DNA of 64,000 bases, from NCBI GenBank assembly GCA_023052945.1, contig CP095495.1:1-64000 (forward strand), given 5' to 3'. The stretch comes from Wolbachia pipientis (GTDB lineage: Bacteria; Pseudomonadota; Alphaproteobacteria; Rickettsiales; Anaplasmataceae). The translations under genes were made by a program, and so were the position numbers. Positions 1 through 9,123 of the stretch are shown here, piece by piece; positions within the stretch are counted from its first letter, which is position 1; every line of letters starts with the position of its first letter. Under the pieces are notes generated by a model. That model made no database searches. It was not told the DNA's origin and saw only the letters and a list, made by a program, of their open reading frames with translations.

Positions 1-31
1 GGAGAAAGTCACCTCTCCCCACTCGACTGCA

Positions 32-65
32 GAACCGTACGTGACAGGTTACCGTCATACGGCTC
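32..65 (-). ncRNA. Group II intron domain V (outer intron)
   Basis: A 34-nt hairpin beginning GAGCCGTATG and ending CACGTACGGTTC on the minus strand. This is the classic catalytic domain V shape (GAGC...GUUC with AC/GU pairs). The start of domain VI follows at 31-1. It fixes the 3' side of the outer intron just outside the window. Confidence 0.9.
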
Positions 66-84
66 CTCTGCAATTTGGTGCTTG

Positions 85-901
85 TCATGCACACTTTCTG
101 TGTAAATTATCATGGCAATGTCCATGTAACAAAGATAAGTTTTTGGTTATATTGTTTTTCTTATTTTGGTCTTTGTGATGTACTTCCAAAATATCATCAT
201 TTTTAAACCAAAGTTGACAATAATCACACTTACCTTGTTGTAACTTCAATAAATTTGTTACTCTTGTTGGCTTATCTGGTACTCTCTTCAGACGATTACT
301 CCAGTATACCCAATCACCATCATATGGTGTCTTGGTTCCTTTCACCTTGGTATGCCGTTTAATAACGTAATCTCCATGTCTGGTAAGATTTACTCCATTA
401 CTTGTCATAAATCGCCAATTATCGTTACCATACTTTTTAAAGTATTTTTCCTTGATCCAGCGGTTTCCTTTGTTATGGTGTTTATATACTGCCCATTTCC
501 AAAGTTTTCCAAACATAATGTGATCTAACAAACTAAATATCTTACATGATACTACTGAAGTGTAATATTGACACCATCCTTTAATAATTGGGTTAATGTG
601 TTTTATTACTGCTCCCTGCGATTCACCACGCAATTTCTTCAGTTTGTGTTTGATGACCCATGTATGCTGTTTCACGGATTCGCGACTTGGCATAATTATT
701 GTTTTATGGCTTCTCTTACCACGATTTACTGGATATTGTCTTACCGTAAACCCCAGAAAGTCAAAACCTGGCTTTTCTCCCTTTAGAGTATGAGTTATCT
801 TGTTTTTGATGGCTTTAGCTCTAGACCTATGGTTTTTAACCATTCTTCAACCAGAACTTTCGCCTTAAGAATAATTTCTTCACTCTCATGTATGATGACA
901 A
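85..901 (-). pseudogene. Outer intron reverse transcriptase, C-terminal part: thumb/maturase X domain and HNH endonuclease
   Basis: Continuation of the outer RT after the inner intron. Translation from 901 (completing the Phe codon after YADD) gives V-I-I-H-E-S-E-E, then an EEWLKTIGLELKPSKTR block. There the frame breaks near 797-800, where one A is missing (AGATAACT for expected AGAATAACT). The other frame continues with ITHTLKGEKPGFDFLGF, typical of the domain X start, then the INPIIKGWCQYY maturase motif. The end is an HNH nuclease: CDYC, VHHKDQNKKNN and a HCH motif. The HNH domain would cut the second target strand during retrohoming. The gene is broken both by the inner intron and by the frameshift. 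Confidence 0.87.
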
Positions 902-941
902 GGAGAGTAGACCGGCGGAGCTTCCCCACCAGTCTCTCGCA

Positions 942-975
942 GAACTGTACGGAAACCTCTCGGTTTATACAGCTC
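942..975 (-). ncRNA. Group II intron domain V (inner intron)
   Basis: A 34-nt hairpin beginning GAGCTGTATA and ending CCGTACAGTTC on the minus strand, followed by a domain VI hairpin with a 3'-side unpaired A. It differs from the outer intron's domain V in the stem loop and several pairs, so the two introns are different types, not copies of one another. Confidence 0.88.
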
Positions 976-982
976 CCATTAT

Positions 983-2230
983 TTAGTCTTTTGATCCTAA
1001 CCCAAGTGTCCAGTGATAGAAAATATTTGGAGACCTCTTTCTCACTTTTCCTAGAAATTGCTTTGCTAGCCTTCCGTGATCTCGAAGTTTCTTATACTTG
1101 GTTCTGACCCATCTTATGAGGTATCTCTCTATATTTCTGAGAGATGGATACATCTCTGATTTATAAAACCTGCCATAGTACTGAAACCAGCCTCTGACTA
1201 TTGGATCTATTCTCTTCGATATTTCCTCTAATGTGGTCCACGTGACCCGATGTATTCTCCATGACTTTATGGTTTTCTTGATCTTCTTTTTGGCTTTGTT
1301 ACAAATTGCTGGTAGAAATGAGACAAAATAATTCCTCATCTTATTCTTTGCTATTCTAGGTCTGAAAGTATAGCCTAGAAAATCAAAGCTTTGTATGGGA
1401 TATTCTTCTTTTCTGTCGTCGTCCTTATTGTACACAATCTGTGTCTTTTCAGGACGCAACTTCAATTTACACTTAGCCAATCTTTCTTCAATCATTGCTT
1501 TCATAAACTCTGCCTGTCTTTTAGTTCTGCAGTGTACTATCGCATCATCCACACATCTTTCAAATGGTACCGTTGGGTAATTTTGTTTCATCCACATATC
1601 AAATGCATGGTGCATAAATATGTTTGAGATGATTGGACTTATTGAACCTCCTTGCGGAACTCCTTTATCCCTAGCTACCTTGTTGCCATCTGCTTGCTGA
1701 ATCGGGACTTTCATCCACCTTTCAACATACAATATGACCCATTTGCAGTCTGTGTGTTTCTTGATAGCCTGCAGTGCTAAATCGTGGTCCAGATTGTCAA
1801 AAAATCCAGATATATCAAGATCTATTGTCCAATCATTTTTCCAACATCTCTTCCGTGCTGTATATACCGCATCCAATGCAGACTTATTTGGTCTATAACC
1901 ATATGAATCCTTATGAAATATCGGCTCTACTAACGGTTCAAGATACATTGTAGCTGCTGTTTGCGCTATCCTATCTGATACTGAAGGAACACATAAAGTT
2001 CTTTGTCCTCCTCCTGTACCTTTCGGTATTGCAACAGCTTTTACTGGCTCTGGAAAATAACTTCCGGATGACATCCGATTCCATAGTTTGTATAGATTAT
2101 CTTTTAGATTTTCTTCAAACTTTGTTATCGTAACCTCGTCTACACCAGCCGCTCCTTTATTCTTCGATACTTGTTTATAAGCTCTCCAAACAAGTTGCTT
2201 CGGCATATCAAAAGACTTTGTTTTATTCAT
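983..2230 (-). CDS. Inner group II intron reverse transcriptase/maturase, no endonuclease domain
   Basis: A 415-aa RT-maturase that reverse transcribes and helps fold its host intron RNA. RT blocks run in order: GAAGVDEVT, VAIPKGTGGGQRTL, SYGYRPNKSALDAV, TIDLDISGFFDNLD with the first Asp, KGVPQGGSISPIISN, then the second catalytic motif, SFDFLGYTF, and the maturase motif IDPIVRGWFQYYGRF. There is no C-terminal HNH. The catalytic box reads RCVDD rather than RYADD: both Asp are kept, but the usual Tyr is Cys and the Ala is Val. The stop at 983 lies eight bases before domain V, the normal position for an ORF in domain IV. Start ATG at 2230; upstream GGGAGGAG is a good ribosome binding site. Confidence 0.92.
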   Translation of the reverse strand: MNKTKSFDMPKQLVWRAYKQVSKNKGAAGVDEVTITKFEENLKDNLYKLWNRMSSGSYFPEPVKAVAIPKGTGGGQRTLCVPSVSDRIAQTAATMYLEPLVEPIFHKDSYGYRPNKSALDAVYTARKRCWKNDWTIDLDISGFFDNLDHDLALQAIKKHTDCKWVILYVERWMKVPIQQADGNKVARDKGVPQGGSISPIISNIFMHHAFDMWMKQNYPTVPFERCVDDAIVHCRTKRQAEFMKAMIEERLAKCKLKLRPEKTQIVYNKDDDRKEEYPIQSFDFLGYTFRPRIAKNKMRNYFVSFLPAICNKAKKKIKKTIKSWRIHRVTWTTLEEISKRIDPIVRGWFQYYGRFYKSEMYPSLRNIERYLIRWVRTKYKKLRDHGRLAKQFLGKVRKRSPNIFYHWTLGLGSKD

Positions 2231-2751
2231 TAACTCCTCCCTTTCGGTTGATAAATAATTAAAACTAAATAACTCAGCTCCTTCGCTCCATTTCCATTAC
2301 AGAAACTTCTTCACTACTACGAGCTGATCCGCCCCTGTTTTTCGCATCGGTACTCTCATCCTCAGAGATCGGCTCTTTGGACTTCTCCCTTATCATCAAA
2401 ACGACAGGTTCCCGTAGTTCCATGCAGTAGCCTAAAATAGATTCACGCCACTTTTATGCCGGACGCCACCTACCCAGTAAACAAGCTCCTGGTAGATTTA
2501 TCCCAGGTTAACGACTACCCCCTGGTTTTGACGTCGTCCCTACGCTTTCGACACCTCATCAGTGGTTCACTTACGTTCGTCTCTCTATTTCATACATGAC
2601 ACATAATTGTGCCTTTTCCATAACGCTCACTACCTTAGCTCTTTACTAAAGCAGCTTATGGCTGTTTGAAGCCTGCTCTTGCAAACCGGCTCCGAGGGGC
2701 CCTCCCTCATCTACTGCAAGCTTCAACACTTCCCGTGTCTCTACGGCGCAC

Positions 2752-3709
2752 AATCATCTGCGTAAAAGATTACGCTTATTGATTGTTTTACCTCTTCATA
2801 CGATCCCTGACCACGCTTCTTTTTCATAAATTGAAAAAGTTCATTTGTTAATGCTTGTTTGACATATTGTTCTAATCCATATAATGCAACACATGCAAGT
2901 AACGGTGATATCGTTCCTCCTTGTATAGTGCCACGTTTTGTGGGTTTAAACTTTCCATCTTCCATAACACCTGCCTTCAACCATCCTCTTATTATCTTTC
3001 TAAAAGTTGGTGTGGTATTGAGTTTCTTTAGCAAGGCGTTTTGGTCAATTTGGTCAAAGCATCCGGAAATATCAGCATCTAATATAAATGCTGTCTTACC
3101 TCCAAGAGCTATGAATATAGCCTCTATTGCATCATGACATGATCTACCAGGTCTAAAACCATATGTGTTTGGCTCAAATTTTGCCTCCCACTCTGGTTCT
3201 ATCGCCATTTTCATAAGTGTTTCTTTTGCTCTCTCTGAAATAGTAGGTATGCCTAACGGCCTTTTCTCAGTTTTCCCAGGTTTTGGAATCCAAATACGTC
3301 TTGATGGTTTAGCTTTCTCTCTTATATCCAAAGAATATGCTAATTGCAATCTTTCTTCTTGATTAAGATTAGCCTTTCCATCAATACCTGCTGTCTTCTT
3401 TCCTCTGTTATCCTGAGTTACCTTTCTAACAGCTAGCAATTTTGCACTCATTGAGTTAAGTAATAATCTTTGAAGTTTATGTACCTTCTTGATATCATCA
3501 CACTTTGCAGCTTGGTAAATTCGCTTTTGTAACTTGAATACAAATTTCTCTAACTTACGCCAAGGAATTGTACGCCATTTATACCTAACATTTTGTTGGT
3601 CTATAACATATTTATTACTATTCACAACTTTACCTTCCAAACTACAGTGTTTACGTCTGCATATCCCAAATATTACTTCGGGCATTAGCTTCTTAAACAA
3701 TCCTTCCAC
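2752..3709 (-). pseudogene. Outer intron reverse transcriptase, N-terminal part up to YADD
   Basis: Group II intron-encoded protein, RT fingers and palm. Visible RT blocks are AGIDGK, RRIWIPKPGK, the RPLGIPTISER block, TYGFRPGRS, ILDADISGCFD (first catalytic Asp) and GTIQGGTISPLLA. The segment ends in FYADD, the second catalytic motif. Directly after GAT GAT T the reading frame enters the inner intron at its GTGCG and stops within four codons. Joining bases 3709-2752 to 901-85 gives 1775 nt, one base short of 592 codons. This matches a single-base deletion seen in the C-terminal part. The original protein would be about 591 aa, normal for an RT-maturase with an endonuclease domain. The start at 3709 is the first Met and not certain. 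Confidence 0.88.
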
Positions 3710-4147
3710 ATAGAAGCATTCGGTTGGCTACCTTCTTGATTATCCTTTAAATAAAGAATAATAAGAGCTTCCATGTGGTTACTCCGTTCCATGGTTTCGT
3801 TTCACGTTAAACTTAGGTTCTTACTATTTGCCGGAAGCTGAAAACATCCATAATCAAGCATCAAAACCTTGATTCTTCTTGTGCTTCATACCATTTTGGT
3901 CCATGCGTATCAACCTTATTTCGCATATTGATATTGACGACAATTCAAACATAAGTTCCTCTCGTAACCATATCTAACTCTGTTTGCAGGGATTTACCAT
4001 AAAGGTTAGGTATTACCTGCTTTTGTCTCATGCTTGCATCCCAGAGGTTGCCATTCTCCAAGATGTGAGACATACATTATCCCCGATGTCTAGGGAAGAT
4101 GGAATTTAACCATCACAAAACCACGACTATTCGGATCGCACTTTGAC

Positions 4148-5131
4148 TTATATCCCCGGACGGTGGCACATCGGCAAAGGATTTGACTGAGTATGTAAAT
4201 CGGTCCCTCTATCAAATCTTCTTGGCTCTTGTTTTGCATATAGTGGCTGTCCAAGAGTATTCACTGTTTCATTAAAGTCTGCCGGAGCAAAGTATGTCGT
4301 AAATGTGCTTGCTGTTCCTAGTGGAAAACAGTGCCCCGTGTCTTTTTCTATAAATCTTCTCACATTTCCTTCAGGGTCAGTTGCTTGTCCTCTATACTCC
4401 TCAAACGTTATTCCACAGAACGTAAATCCTGATCTCATATCGTTTCTCAGCGCTGCTCCTTCTTGCCATCTTTCATATGCTTCTTTTACTTTGGCATGAG
4501 AAGTTAGTGCATCGAAAAACTCTGGACTTACCAAGGCATGAATCCCCGTCATATATTCACCACTTAAGTTATCTTCAACATGGCGCAATACTTCCAGACA
4601 TTTTCGTTTTACATCTGTTGTTGCAGTCCCTAGGGCAAAATTTACTACCTTTGGCGTAATTTCAAATTCATTGTACAGATTTAATAACTCACTGCCATCA
4701 GCGTCCAAAATTATTCCTTTGAGCGCCCCCATTCGCAAATGTTCTAACGTTATTGCGTGTTTGTTTCTCATTAGCTGCAAATGATCAGTTATCACATCTG
4801 CCAACGCTTTAAGCTCACTCTCTGATCCAAATGCTCTTATTCCCTGTACTTCCTCTGGTAACACTACATCATCATGCGGAATATGCGGAATGGTAAATGT
4901 TCTTATTTTCCGTTTTCCTCGTTTTCCTACTGTTGCTGGTGCTCCTGGCACTTGTGTTGGTAATAAAGTTAAAACTCCGTGGTGTTCTTCTATTGTAATA
5001 TGTCTAAATCTTACTGACCTACTTGGAAATAAATTTAAATTTTCTGTTCGACCATAATTTATCGGCAATATGTTCATTGCATTTGTTAATGCTGTCATAC
5101 TAAATGCCGGATTTGTAAATGGATTTTGCAT
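4148..5131 (-). CDS. Phage WO major capsid protein (Phage_cap_E type)
   Basis: A 327-aa protein matching the E-type major capsid family of lambdoid phages in length, features and position directly after the decoration protein. Features are the early SRSVRFRHITIEEHHG stretch, an E-loop-like section, and the C-terminal ETVNTLGQPLYAKQEP motif common in this family. It is the last gene of the head module on this strand. The end reads CHRPGI then TAA, with the group II intron starting six bases later, so the last residues may have been altered by intron insertion. A ribosome site (AAAGGGG) lies before the ATG at 5131. Confidence 0.9.
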   Translation of the reverse strand: MQNPFTNPAFSMTALTNAMNILPINYGRTENLNLFPSRSVRFRHITIEEHHGVLTLLPTQVPGAPATVGKRGKRKIRTFTIPHIPHDDVVLPEEVQGIRAFGSESELKALADVITDHLQLMRNKHAITLEHLRMGALKGIILDADGSELLNLYNEFEITPKVVNFALGTATTDVKRKCLEVLRHVEDNLSGEYMTGIHALVSPEFFDALTSHAKVKEAYERWQEGAALRNDMRSGFTFCGITFEEYRGQATDPEGNVRRFIEKDTGHCFPLGTASTFTTYFAPADFNETVNTLGQPLYAKQEPRRFDRGTDLHTQSNPLPMCHRPGI

Positions 5132-5188
5132 GTTTTTCCCCTTTAATGCTGTGTGTTTTAAGTTGGTTTTGCTCTTCAGTTGAGCAGT

Positions 5189-5557
5189 TTAAATTCCCCT
5201 ACGAATGATAATGCCCTGCGCTTCAAGTTGCTTTATTGCTGCAGCTTTTTGCTCTTTTGTTATATTTGCTGGCCATACCACTGCATGACCGGCAAGCATT
5301 GCTATACGAGTAATGATTACTGCTTTGGTATTTTCCGTTGCATTTACATCACTTGTTATTACACCTATTGCTGTTTGCGTGCCATCTGTGGCCGTTGGAT
5401 TTATAATTTTAATTAGATCATCTTTATCACGACCAACAACCATGCCAAGCTTAAGGTTTTGCCCCTTTGCTACTGTTATTTGGTCTCTTGAATATAGACT
5501 TGATGCTTCATATTTCAGAAGATCTCCTAAATTATTTGTTTCAGTTATGCTTGTCAT
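5189..5557 (-). CDS. Phage head decoration protein, gpD-like
   Basis: A 122-aa protein that caps and stabilises expanded capsids in lambda-like phages. N-terminal MTSITETNNLGDLLKYE is followed by the family pattern of an all-beta protein with RDQITVAKGQNLKLGMVVGRD and a DGTQTAIGVITSDV segment. It lies between the S49 scaffold protease and the major capsid protein, the lambda C-D-E order. GGGGGAGAAAT before the ATG is a strong ribosome binding site. No defects seen. Confidence 0.87.
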   Translation of the reverse strand: MTSITETNNLGDLLKYEASSLYSRDQITVAKGQNLKLGMVVGRDKDDLIKIINPTATDGTQTAIGVITSDVNATENTKAVIITRIAMLAGHAVVWPANITKEQKAAAIKQLEAQGIIIRRGI

Positions 5558-5706
5558 ATTTCTCCCCCTTTTTTCCTTTGTTTATTCCGCTGTGTTTAAA
5601 GTCGCTATTCGCCGCGGTAAAAGATATGTTGCTCTATAATTGGCTATTCTGGCGCATTTTGAACACTTATTTACCACGGCGTATGTTAGCTTTATATCCC
5701 ACGGTA

Positions 5707-6786
5707 TCAAATGCTCCGACTTTTTGCTACCTGCATCATCAAGTCTTCTGGTGTATTTTGCGGTATTGTACTCAGTATCTCTGTCTTCTTCGTTCTCTCC
5801 GCCAGTATCGACATTAATATTTCTTGGGCTTGTTTTGCATTTACATTCTGCTCAATAAATTCTCCTATTTTCTCTGGCATCTTTGATAAATTACATAATC
5901 TTATTACCTCTAATACTTCCTTGCGGCAGCTCTCGTACCCTAAACATCTTCCTTGTTCAATTAGATCATCTATATCTATTGCCTGTTCTTTTATCTCAAC
6001 TTTGTTCATACTATTACTCCTATAATTATCAATAAATTCAGAATATGTTATTACTTCATCCGCAAGGCCTATCTCTATTGCTTTTTCCCCAAAATATAGC
6101 CCTGCTTCCGTTGATTTAATTTTTCCCGTTGAAAGATTTCTATTCCTTGCTACAAGCTCAACAAACATTTCATATAGTCGGTCTACTTCTCCTTGCAAGC
6201 TTCCCAAACTTTCTGATGTTATCGGCTCATGCGGATTTAAATCGTTTTTTCGATTCCCTGCAAATACTGTGGTATATTTTATTCCTTGTTTTTCATCAAA
6301 CCCACTTTGATCGATATGACTTGCTATTACTCCTATGCTTCCTACCCCAGATGTTCTGCTTACATACACCTTTTCAGCGCTAGAAGCTATAGCGTACGCA
6401 GCAGAGTAAGCATCATCATTGGCTATCGCCACAATCCTCTTTTTTGTCCTTGCTTCGTAAATAAAGTCAGAAAGGTCGAATAAACCGTTTACTTCCCCTC
6501 CGGGGCTGTCTATGTCCAAAATTATTGTTTCTACTTCTTCATCTATTAAAGCTTCTTCTATCTCTTCACGTATCTTCTCATATGATGTCATCCCTAAAAT
6601 ATCGTCAAAAGCTTCTGAATTCTTCGTCAAGATTCCATGTATTGGTATTATTCCACTTTCACTATTTTTTACTGCATGTTTTATATTTTTAAACGTCGGA
6701 TGTTTTGCCGCATGTAATGATAATAGTTCAAAACTCCTTGGTTCTACCATCATCGGCTTACTCAGCCATATCGCTTGGTTTTTCAT
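5707..6786 (-). CDS. Phage minor capsid protein C, S49 (ClpP/SppA-fold) prohead protease
   Basis: A 359-aa serine protease of the S49 family that matures the prohead and degrades scaffold. Visible motifs are GIIPIHGIL, LDIDSPGGEV (oxyanion region), SAAYAIASSAEKVYVSRTSG with the nucleophile Ser, GSIGVIASHID and the Lys-containing AGNRKNDLNPH. The C-terminal third is charged and helical (a NAKQAQEILMSIL stretch), as expected for the scaffold-like tail fused to lambda C. The ATG overlaps the stop of the portal gene by four bases (ATGA), showing translational coupling. Confidence 0.92.
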   Translation of the reverse strand: MKNQAIWLSKPMMVEPRSFELLSLHAAKHPTFKNIKHAVKNSESGIIPIHGILTKNSEAFDDILGMTSYEKIREEIEEALIDEEVETIILDIDSPGGEVNGLFDLSDFIYEARTKKRIVAIANDDAYSAAYAIASSAEKVYVSRTSGVGSIGVIASHIDQSGFDEKQGIKYTTVFAGNRKNDLNPHEPITSESLGSLQGEVDRLYEMFVELVARNRNLSTGKIKSTEAGLYFGEKAIEIGLADEVITYSEFIDNYRSNSMNKVEIKEQAIDIDDLIEQGRCLGYESCRKEVLEVIRLCNLSKMPEKIGEFIEQNVNAKQAQEILMSILAERTKKTEILSTIPQNTPEDLMMQVAKSRSI

Positions 6787-8210
6787 ATTATCTCTTGATT
6801 GGTAGTAACGTCAGAATCAAAACTTAATCCCAAGGAACTAGCACGTCTTTGATCTTCTGCAATTTCTTGGTCTATTTCCTCTATATCATAACCAAGTTCT
6901 GATACCACTTCTGACCTGCTCTTAAACCCATTTCTTACCGCCATTTGCTGTGCTTGCTGATCTTTCAGCGGGTCGACCCAATCAAATCCTTGTGGTATCC
7001 ATTTTACCTCTTCTTTTCCCCCTTTTTTTGTCCATTCTTCTCCTATATCGAGTTCTCCTGAGAGTAGGGCTAATTCTAACCACCTATCCCATACCGGGCG
7101 GCAAAATTGAAATACTAAAATGTTATGCTGTAACATTCCGCACCTCCTACGAAACTCTATTAACCCTGCTCGGATTGATGAATAATTGACACCTGTTAAA
7201 TCCCCTGTTAGCTGCTCATACGTTATCCCTGTGCCTACTGCTATTGCTCTGAGCTGCTGTTTCATAAATGCTTCATAACTTCCTCCAACATCTGATGGTT
7301 CCGAAAATTTTATATCCTCTCCTGGGTCTAAAAGCTGCATAGTTCCAGGTTCAAGACCAGATAATGCTACCCCTTGTTCATTACTCTCTCCTTCTCCCAT
7401 GATGTTCGCTTCTGGATCAAGTCTGGTAATAAATCCCGCAAACATCGCTGCTGTCTTTTTTCTCACTAATTCCGCATCGTCATATTGATCAAGTTCATAG
7501 AGCTTTAACAGTACACTGGACAACCATGGTACTCCTCGAATCTGCCCAGGTCTTAGCGGTCTATAGATATGCAAAACATCGTTTGCTGGCACTCTCACTG
7601 ATTCGCCAAACGAGCCTTCTCCTGGATGTTCTCGAAAAAGGTAATACGCTTCTCTCTGCCCAAGTCGGTTAAATTCAATCCCGTTTCTTATTACATTACC
7701 ATTAGCTAGAGTTTGATTGCTTTTGTTATCTAAATGCTCTGATTCAAGTACTTGTAATTGCAAAGGAACGGAGAAACCATCTTCTCGTTTTCTCGTTCTC
7801 AGCCGTACAAAACATTCCCCTCCTTCTATCATGCTCCTACAGACCAAAGCTTGTAATCCATAAAAATCACTCATTCCGCTACTGTCTGCTTCATCCGTCC
7901 ATCTCAGCCATAATTCTTGCACTTTCTTCCGAAATTTTGCATCCCTTGCTTTTGATTGCGGCTTTATTCCTGTCCCAACAGAGTTACTCACTATCGTATC
8001 GATGATGTTTGCTGCATACGAGTTCTTTCTTACCATATCACGTGATCGACTTCGTAAAGTTTCAAGACTATGCGAGAGTAAGCTATTTATACTTCCCGTC
8101 TCTGGTTGAAAGTGAAAAAATCTTCTTCCAGATCCTCCTGCATCCCACGCTGAGCTTTTTGGTTGTTTATTAAATAATTGTTTTAAGGTTTTTAACATCC
8201 TGACATCCAA
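6783..8210 (-). CDS. Phage portal protein (lambda family)
   Basis: A 475-aa portal protein that forms the dodecameric DNA gate at the capsid vertex. Typical lambda-type blocks are ARDMVRKNSYAANIIDTIVSN near the start, GIKPQSKARD, EGGECFVRLR, IEFNRLGQREAYYLFREHPG, LHIYRPLRPGQIRGVPWLS, and the C-terminal GFDWVDPLKDQQA. It overlaps the end of the lysozyme gene by 19 bases and the start of the S49 protease gene by four. This tight packing is typical of the WO head module. Confidence 0.94.
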   Translation of the reverse strand: MDVRMLKTLKQLFNKQPKSSAWDAGGSGRRFFHFQPETGSINSLLSHSLETLRSRSRDMVRKNSYAANIIDTIVSNSVGTGIKPQSKARDAKFRKKVQELWLRWTDEADSSGMSDFYGLQALVCRSMIEGGECFVRLRTRKREDGFSVPLQLQVLESEHLDNKSNQTLANGNVIRNGIEFNRLGQREAYYLFREHPGEGSFGESVRVPANDVLHIYRPLRPGQIRGVPWLSSVLLKLYELDQYDDAELVRKKTAAMFAGFITRLDPEANIMGEGESNEQGVALSGLEPGTMQLLDPGEDIKFSEPSDVGGSYEAFMKQQLRAIAVGTGITYEQLTGDLTGVNYSSIRAGLIEFRRRCGMLQHNILVFQFCRPVWDRWLELALLSGELDIGEEWTKKGGKEEVKWIPQGFDWVDPLKDQQAQQMAVRNGFKSRSEVVSELGYDIEEIDQEIAEDQRRASSLGLSFDSDVTTNQEII

Positions 8211-8893
8211 AAATCTTTTAATTCTTCCAATGTTCCGTTGAATTTATTTCTATCACATGAGCCTATTCCTTCTACTTCATGCGGCTTTGCTCCTGTTTGA
8301 CCGTCAGTGTATTGCCATAAAGTCCATTTTTTCCATCCTATTGGTAGTGTTAGCTCTGCTCCCCATTTTGCTAACCATAGTGGGCATTCAGTTAGAGTTG
8401 GCGTGGAAAAATCCTTGAGAAAATACGCATTCCCATAAATTAACGGCAAACGTCCCGTTACTACATAAACTCGATTAATAAAATCTTCTGCTTGCTTTGG
8501 GGTTATGTTTTTTCCACCTTTATTTTCTTCTATATCAAGAGCGAGTAAAACTCCAGAACTATCGCCTATTGTCTCCAGAAAATGTTCAGCTTGGTCTTTT
8601 CCGTTTTCTCCCACTCCAAAATGGTATGCTCCCCAGAGAATTTCTTCTTCCTCAGCGGTTTTTCTCCTTTTTGTATATTCAGGATCTACGTACTCTACCC
8701 CCTGAGTGGCTTTGTGAATTATACCTACTATACCATCTTCTTTTGCTAATTTAAAATCTATGTTCCTATCCCAATGGGAAATGTCTATTACTGCATTTAC
8801 ATGCTTCCCTGGTGCTATATTACCTGTGGCTATAATATACTTTAAATGTTCTAAAAAGTCCGGGTATTCATTTTCCATCATATAACTTCTCAT
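8192..8893 (-). CDS. GH25 lysozyme (muramidase)
   Basis: A 233-aa glycoside hydrolase family 25 protein that cuts MurNAc-GlcNAc bonds. DISHWD near residue 37 and ALDIEEN near 117 hold the acidic catalytic residues. GIIHKATQG, AYHFGV, LPLIYGNAYF, PLWLAKWG and WTLWQYTDG are family motifs. The start at 8893 overlaps the gpW stop by four bases. There is no signal peptide, so it may act in the virion or need a holin. It is unusual to have a lysin inside the head genes between gpW and portal. Confidence 0.93.
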   Translation of the reverse strand: MRSYMMENEYPDFLEHLKYIIATGNIAPGKHVNAVIDISHWDRNIDFKLAKEDGIVGIIHKATQGVEYVDPEYTKRRKTAEEEEILWGAYHFGVGENGKDQAEHFLETIGDSSGVLLALDIEENKGGKNITPKQAEDFINRVYVVTGRLPLIYGNAYFLKDFSTPTLTECPLWLAKWGAELTLPIGWKKWTLWQYTDGQTGAKPHEVEGIGSCDRNKFNGTLEELKDFWMSGC

Positions 8894-9123
8894 ACCACTC
8901 CTTTATTCGTTGAAATAACAATTTTTCTTTTTGGCTTCACACCTGCTACTTTTAATTCAGATTTAATTCGTTGTCTTAAGCTCAAGAGGTCATTTATCTG
9001 AATTTCTGCGTACCTAACCACATGATCACCATACGCAATCGATACCACTCTCTCTCCGCTCTGTAGCTTCCTTATTGCTTCTTCAACTTGGGCTAAATAT
9101 TCACTGCTGTACATTCTTCTCAC
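8890..9123 (-). CDS. gpW-like head-tail joining protein
   Basis: A 77-aa protein with the gpW pattern: an N-terminal helix (LAQVEEAIRKLQSGE) followed by a short beta hairpin (VVSIAYGDHVVRYAE) and a second helix (INDLLSLRQRIKSEL). gpW is needed to finish the packaged head and allow tail joining. Position between large terminase and the portal block is the lambda order. It overlaps the large terminase gene by 23 bases and the lysozyme gene by four. Confidence 0.85.
   Translation of the reverse strand: MRRMYSSEYLAQVEEAIRKLQSGERVVSIAYGDHVVRYAEIQINDLLSLRQRIKSELKVAGVKPKRKIVISTNKGVV

Larger units (their letters stand above)
902..2751 (-). mobile_element. Inner group II intron, full length (1850 nt), inserted in the outer intron's RT gene
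   Basis: The 5' end is GTGCG at 2751-2747, directly after GAT GAT T of the outer YADD motif. The 3' end is placed at 902 because excision from 2751 to 902 restores the outer codons D-D-F-V-I-I-H. Domain V is at 975-942, and a domain VI hairpin (GAGAG stem closed by CTCTC) has a candidate branch-point A seven bases from the 3' end. An RT gene (983-2230) sits upstream of domain V as expected for domain IV. The 2231-2751 stretch is the noncoding 5' RNA. The exact last base is inferred from frame restoration; the intron would end in CC, where AC or AT is usual. Confidence 0.86.
1..4141 (-). mobile_element. Outer group II intron (3' end beyond window), interrupted by a second intron
   Basis: On the minus strand the element opens with the group II 5' consensus GTGCG at 4141-4137. 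It carries a reverse transcriptase-maturase-HNH gene in two pieces (3709-2752 and 901-85). A 34-nt domain V lies at 65-32, followed by the start of a domain VI hairpin that runs off the window edge. The 430 bases between the 5' end and the RT gene (3710-4141) are the noncoding domains I-III. The element lies directly behind the phage capsid gene: the capsid stop codon is at 4148-4150, leaving six bases between stop and intron. The inner intron at 902-2751 disrupts the RT, so this copy could only be mobile if the inner one splices out first. Confidence 0.88.

Noticed and set aside
568..793. Plus-strand ORFs of 65-72 codons opposite the outer RT
   Set aside because: They are shadows of the clearly coding minus-strand RT; hydrophobic, no ribosome site, no recognisable motif.
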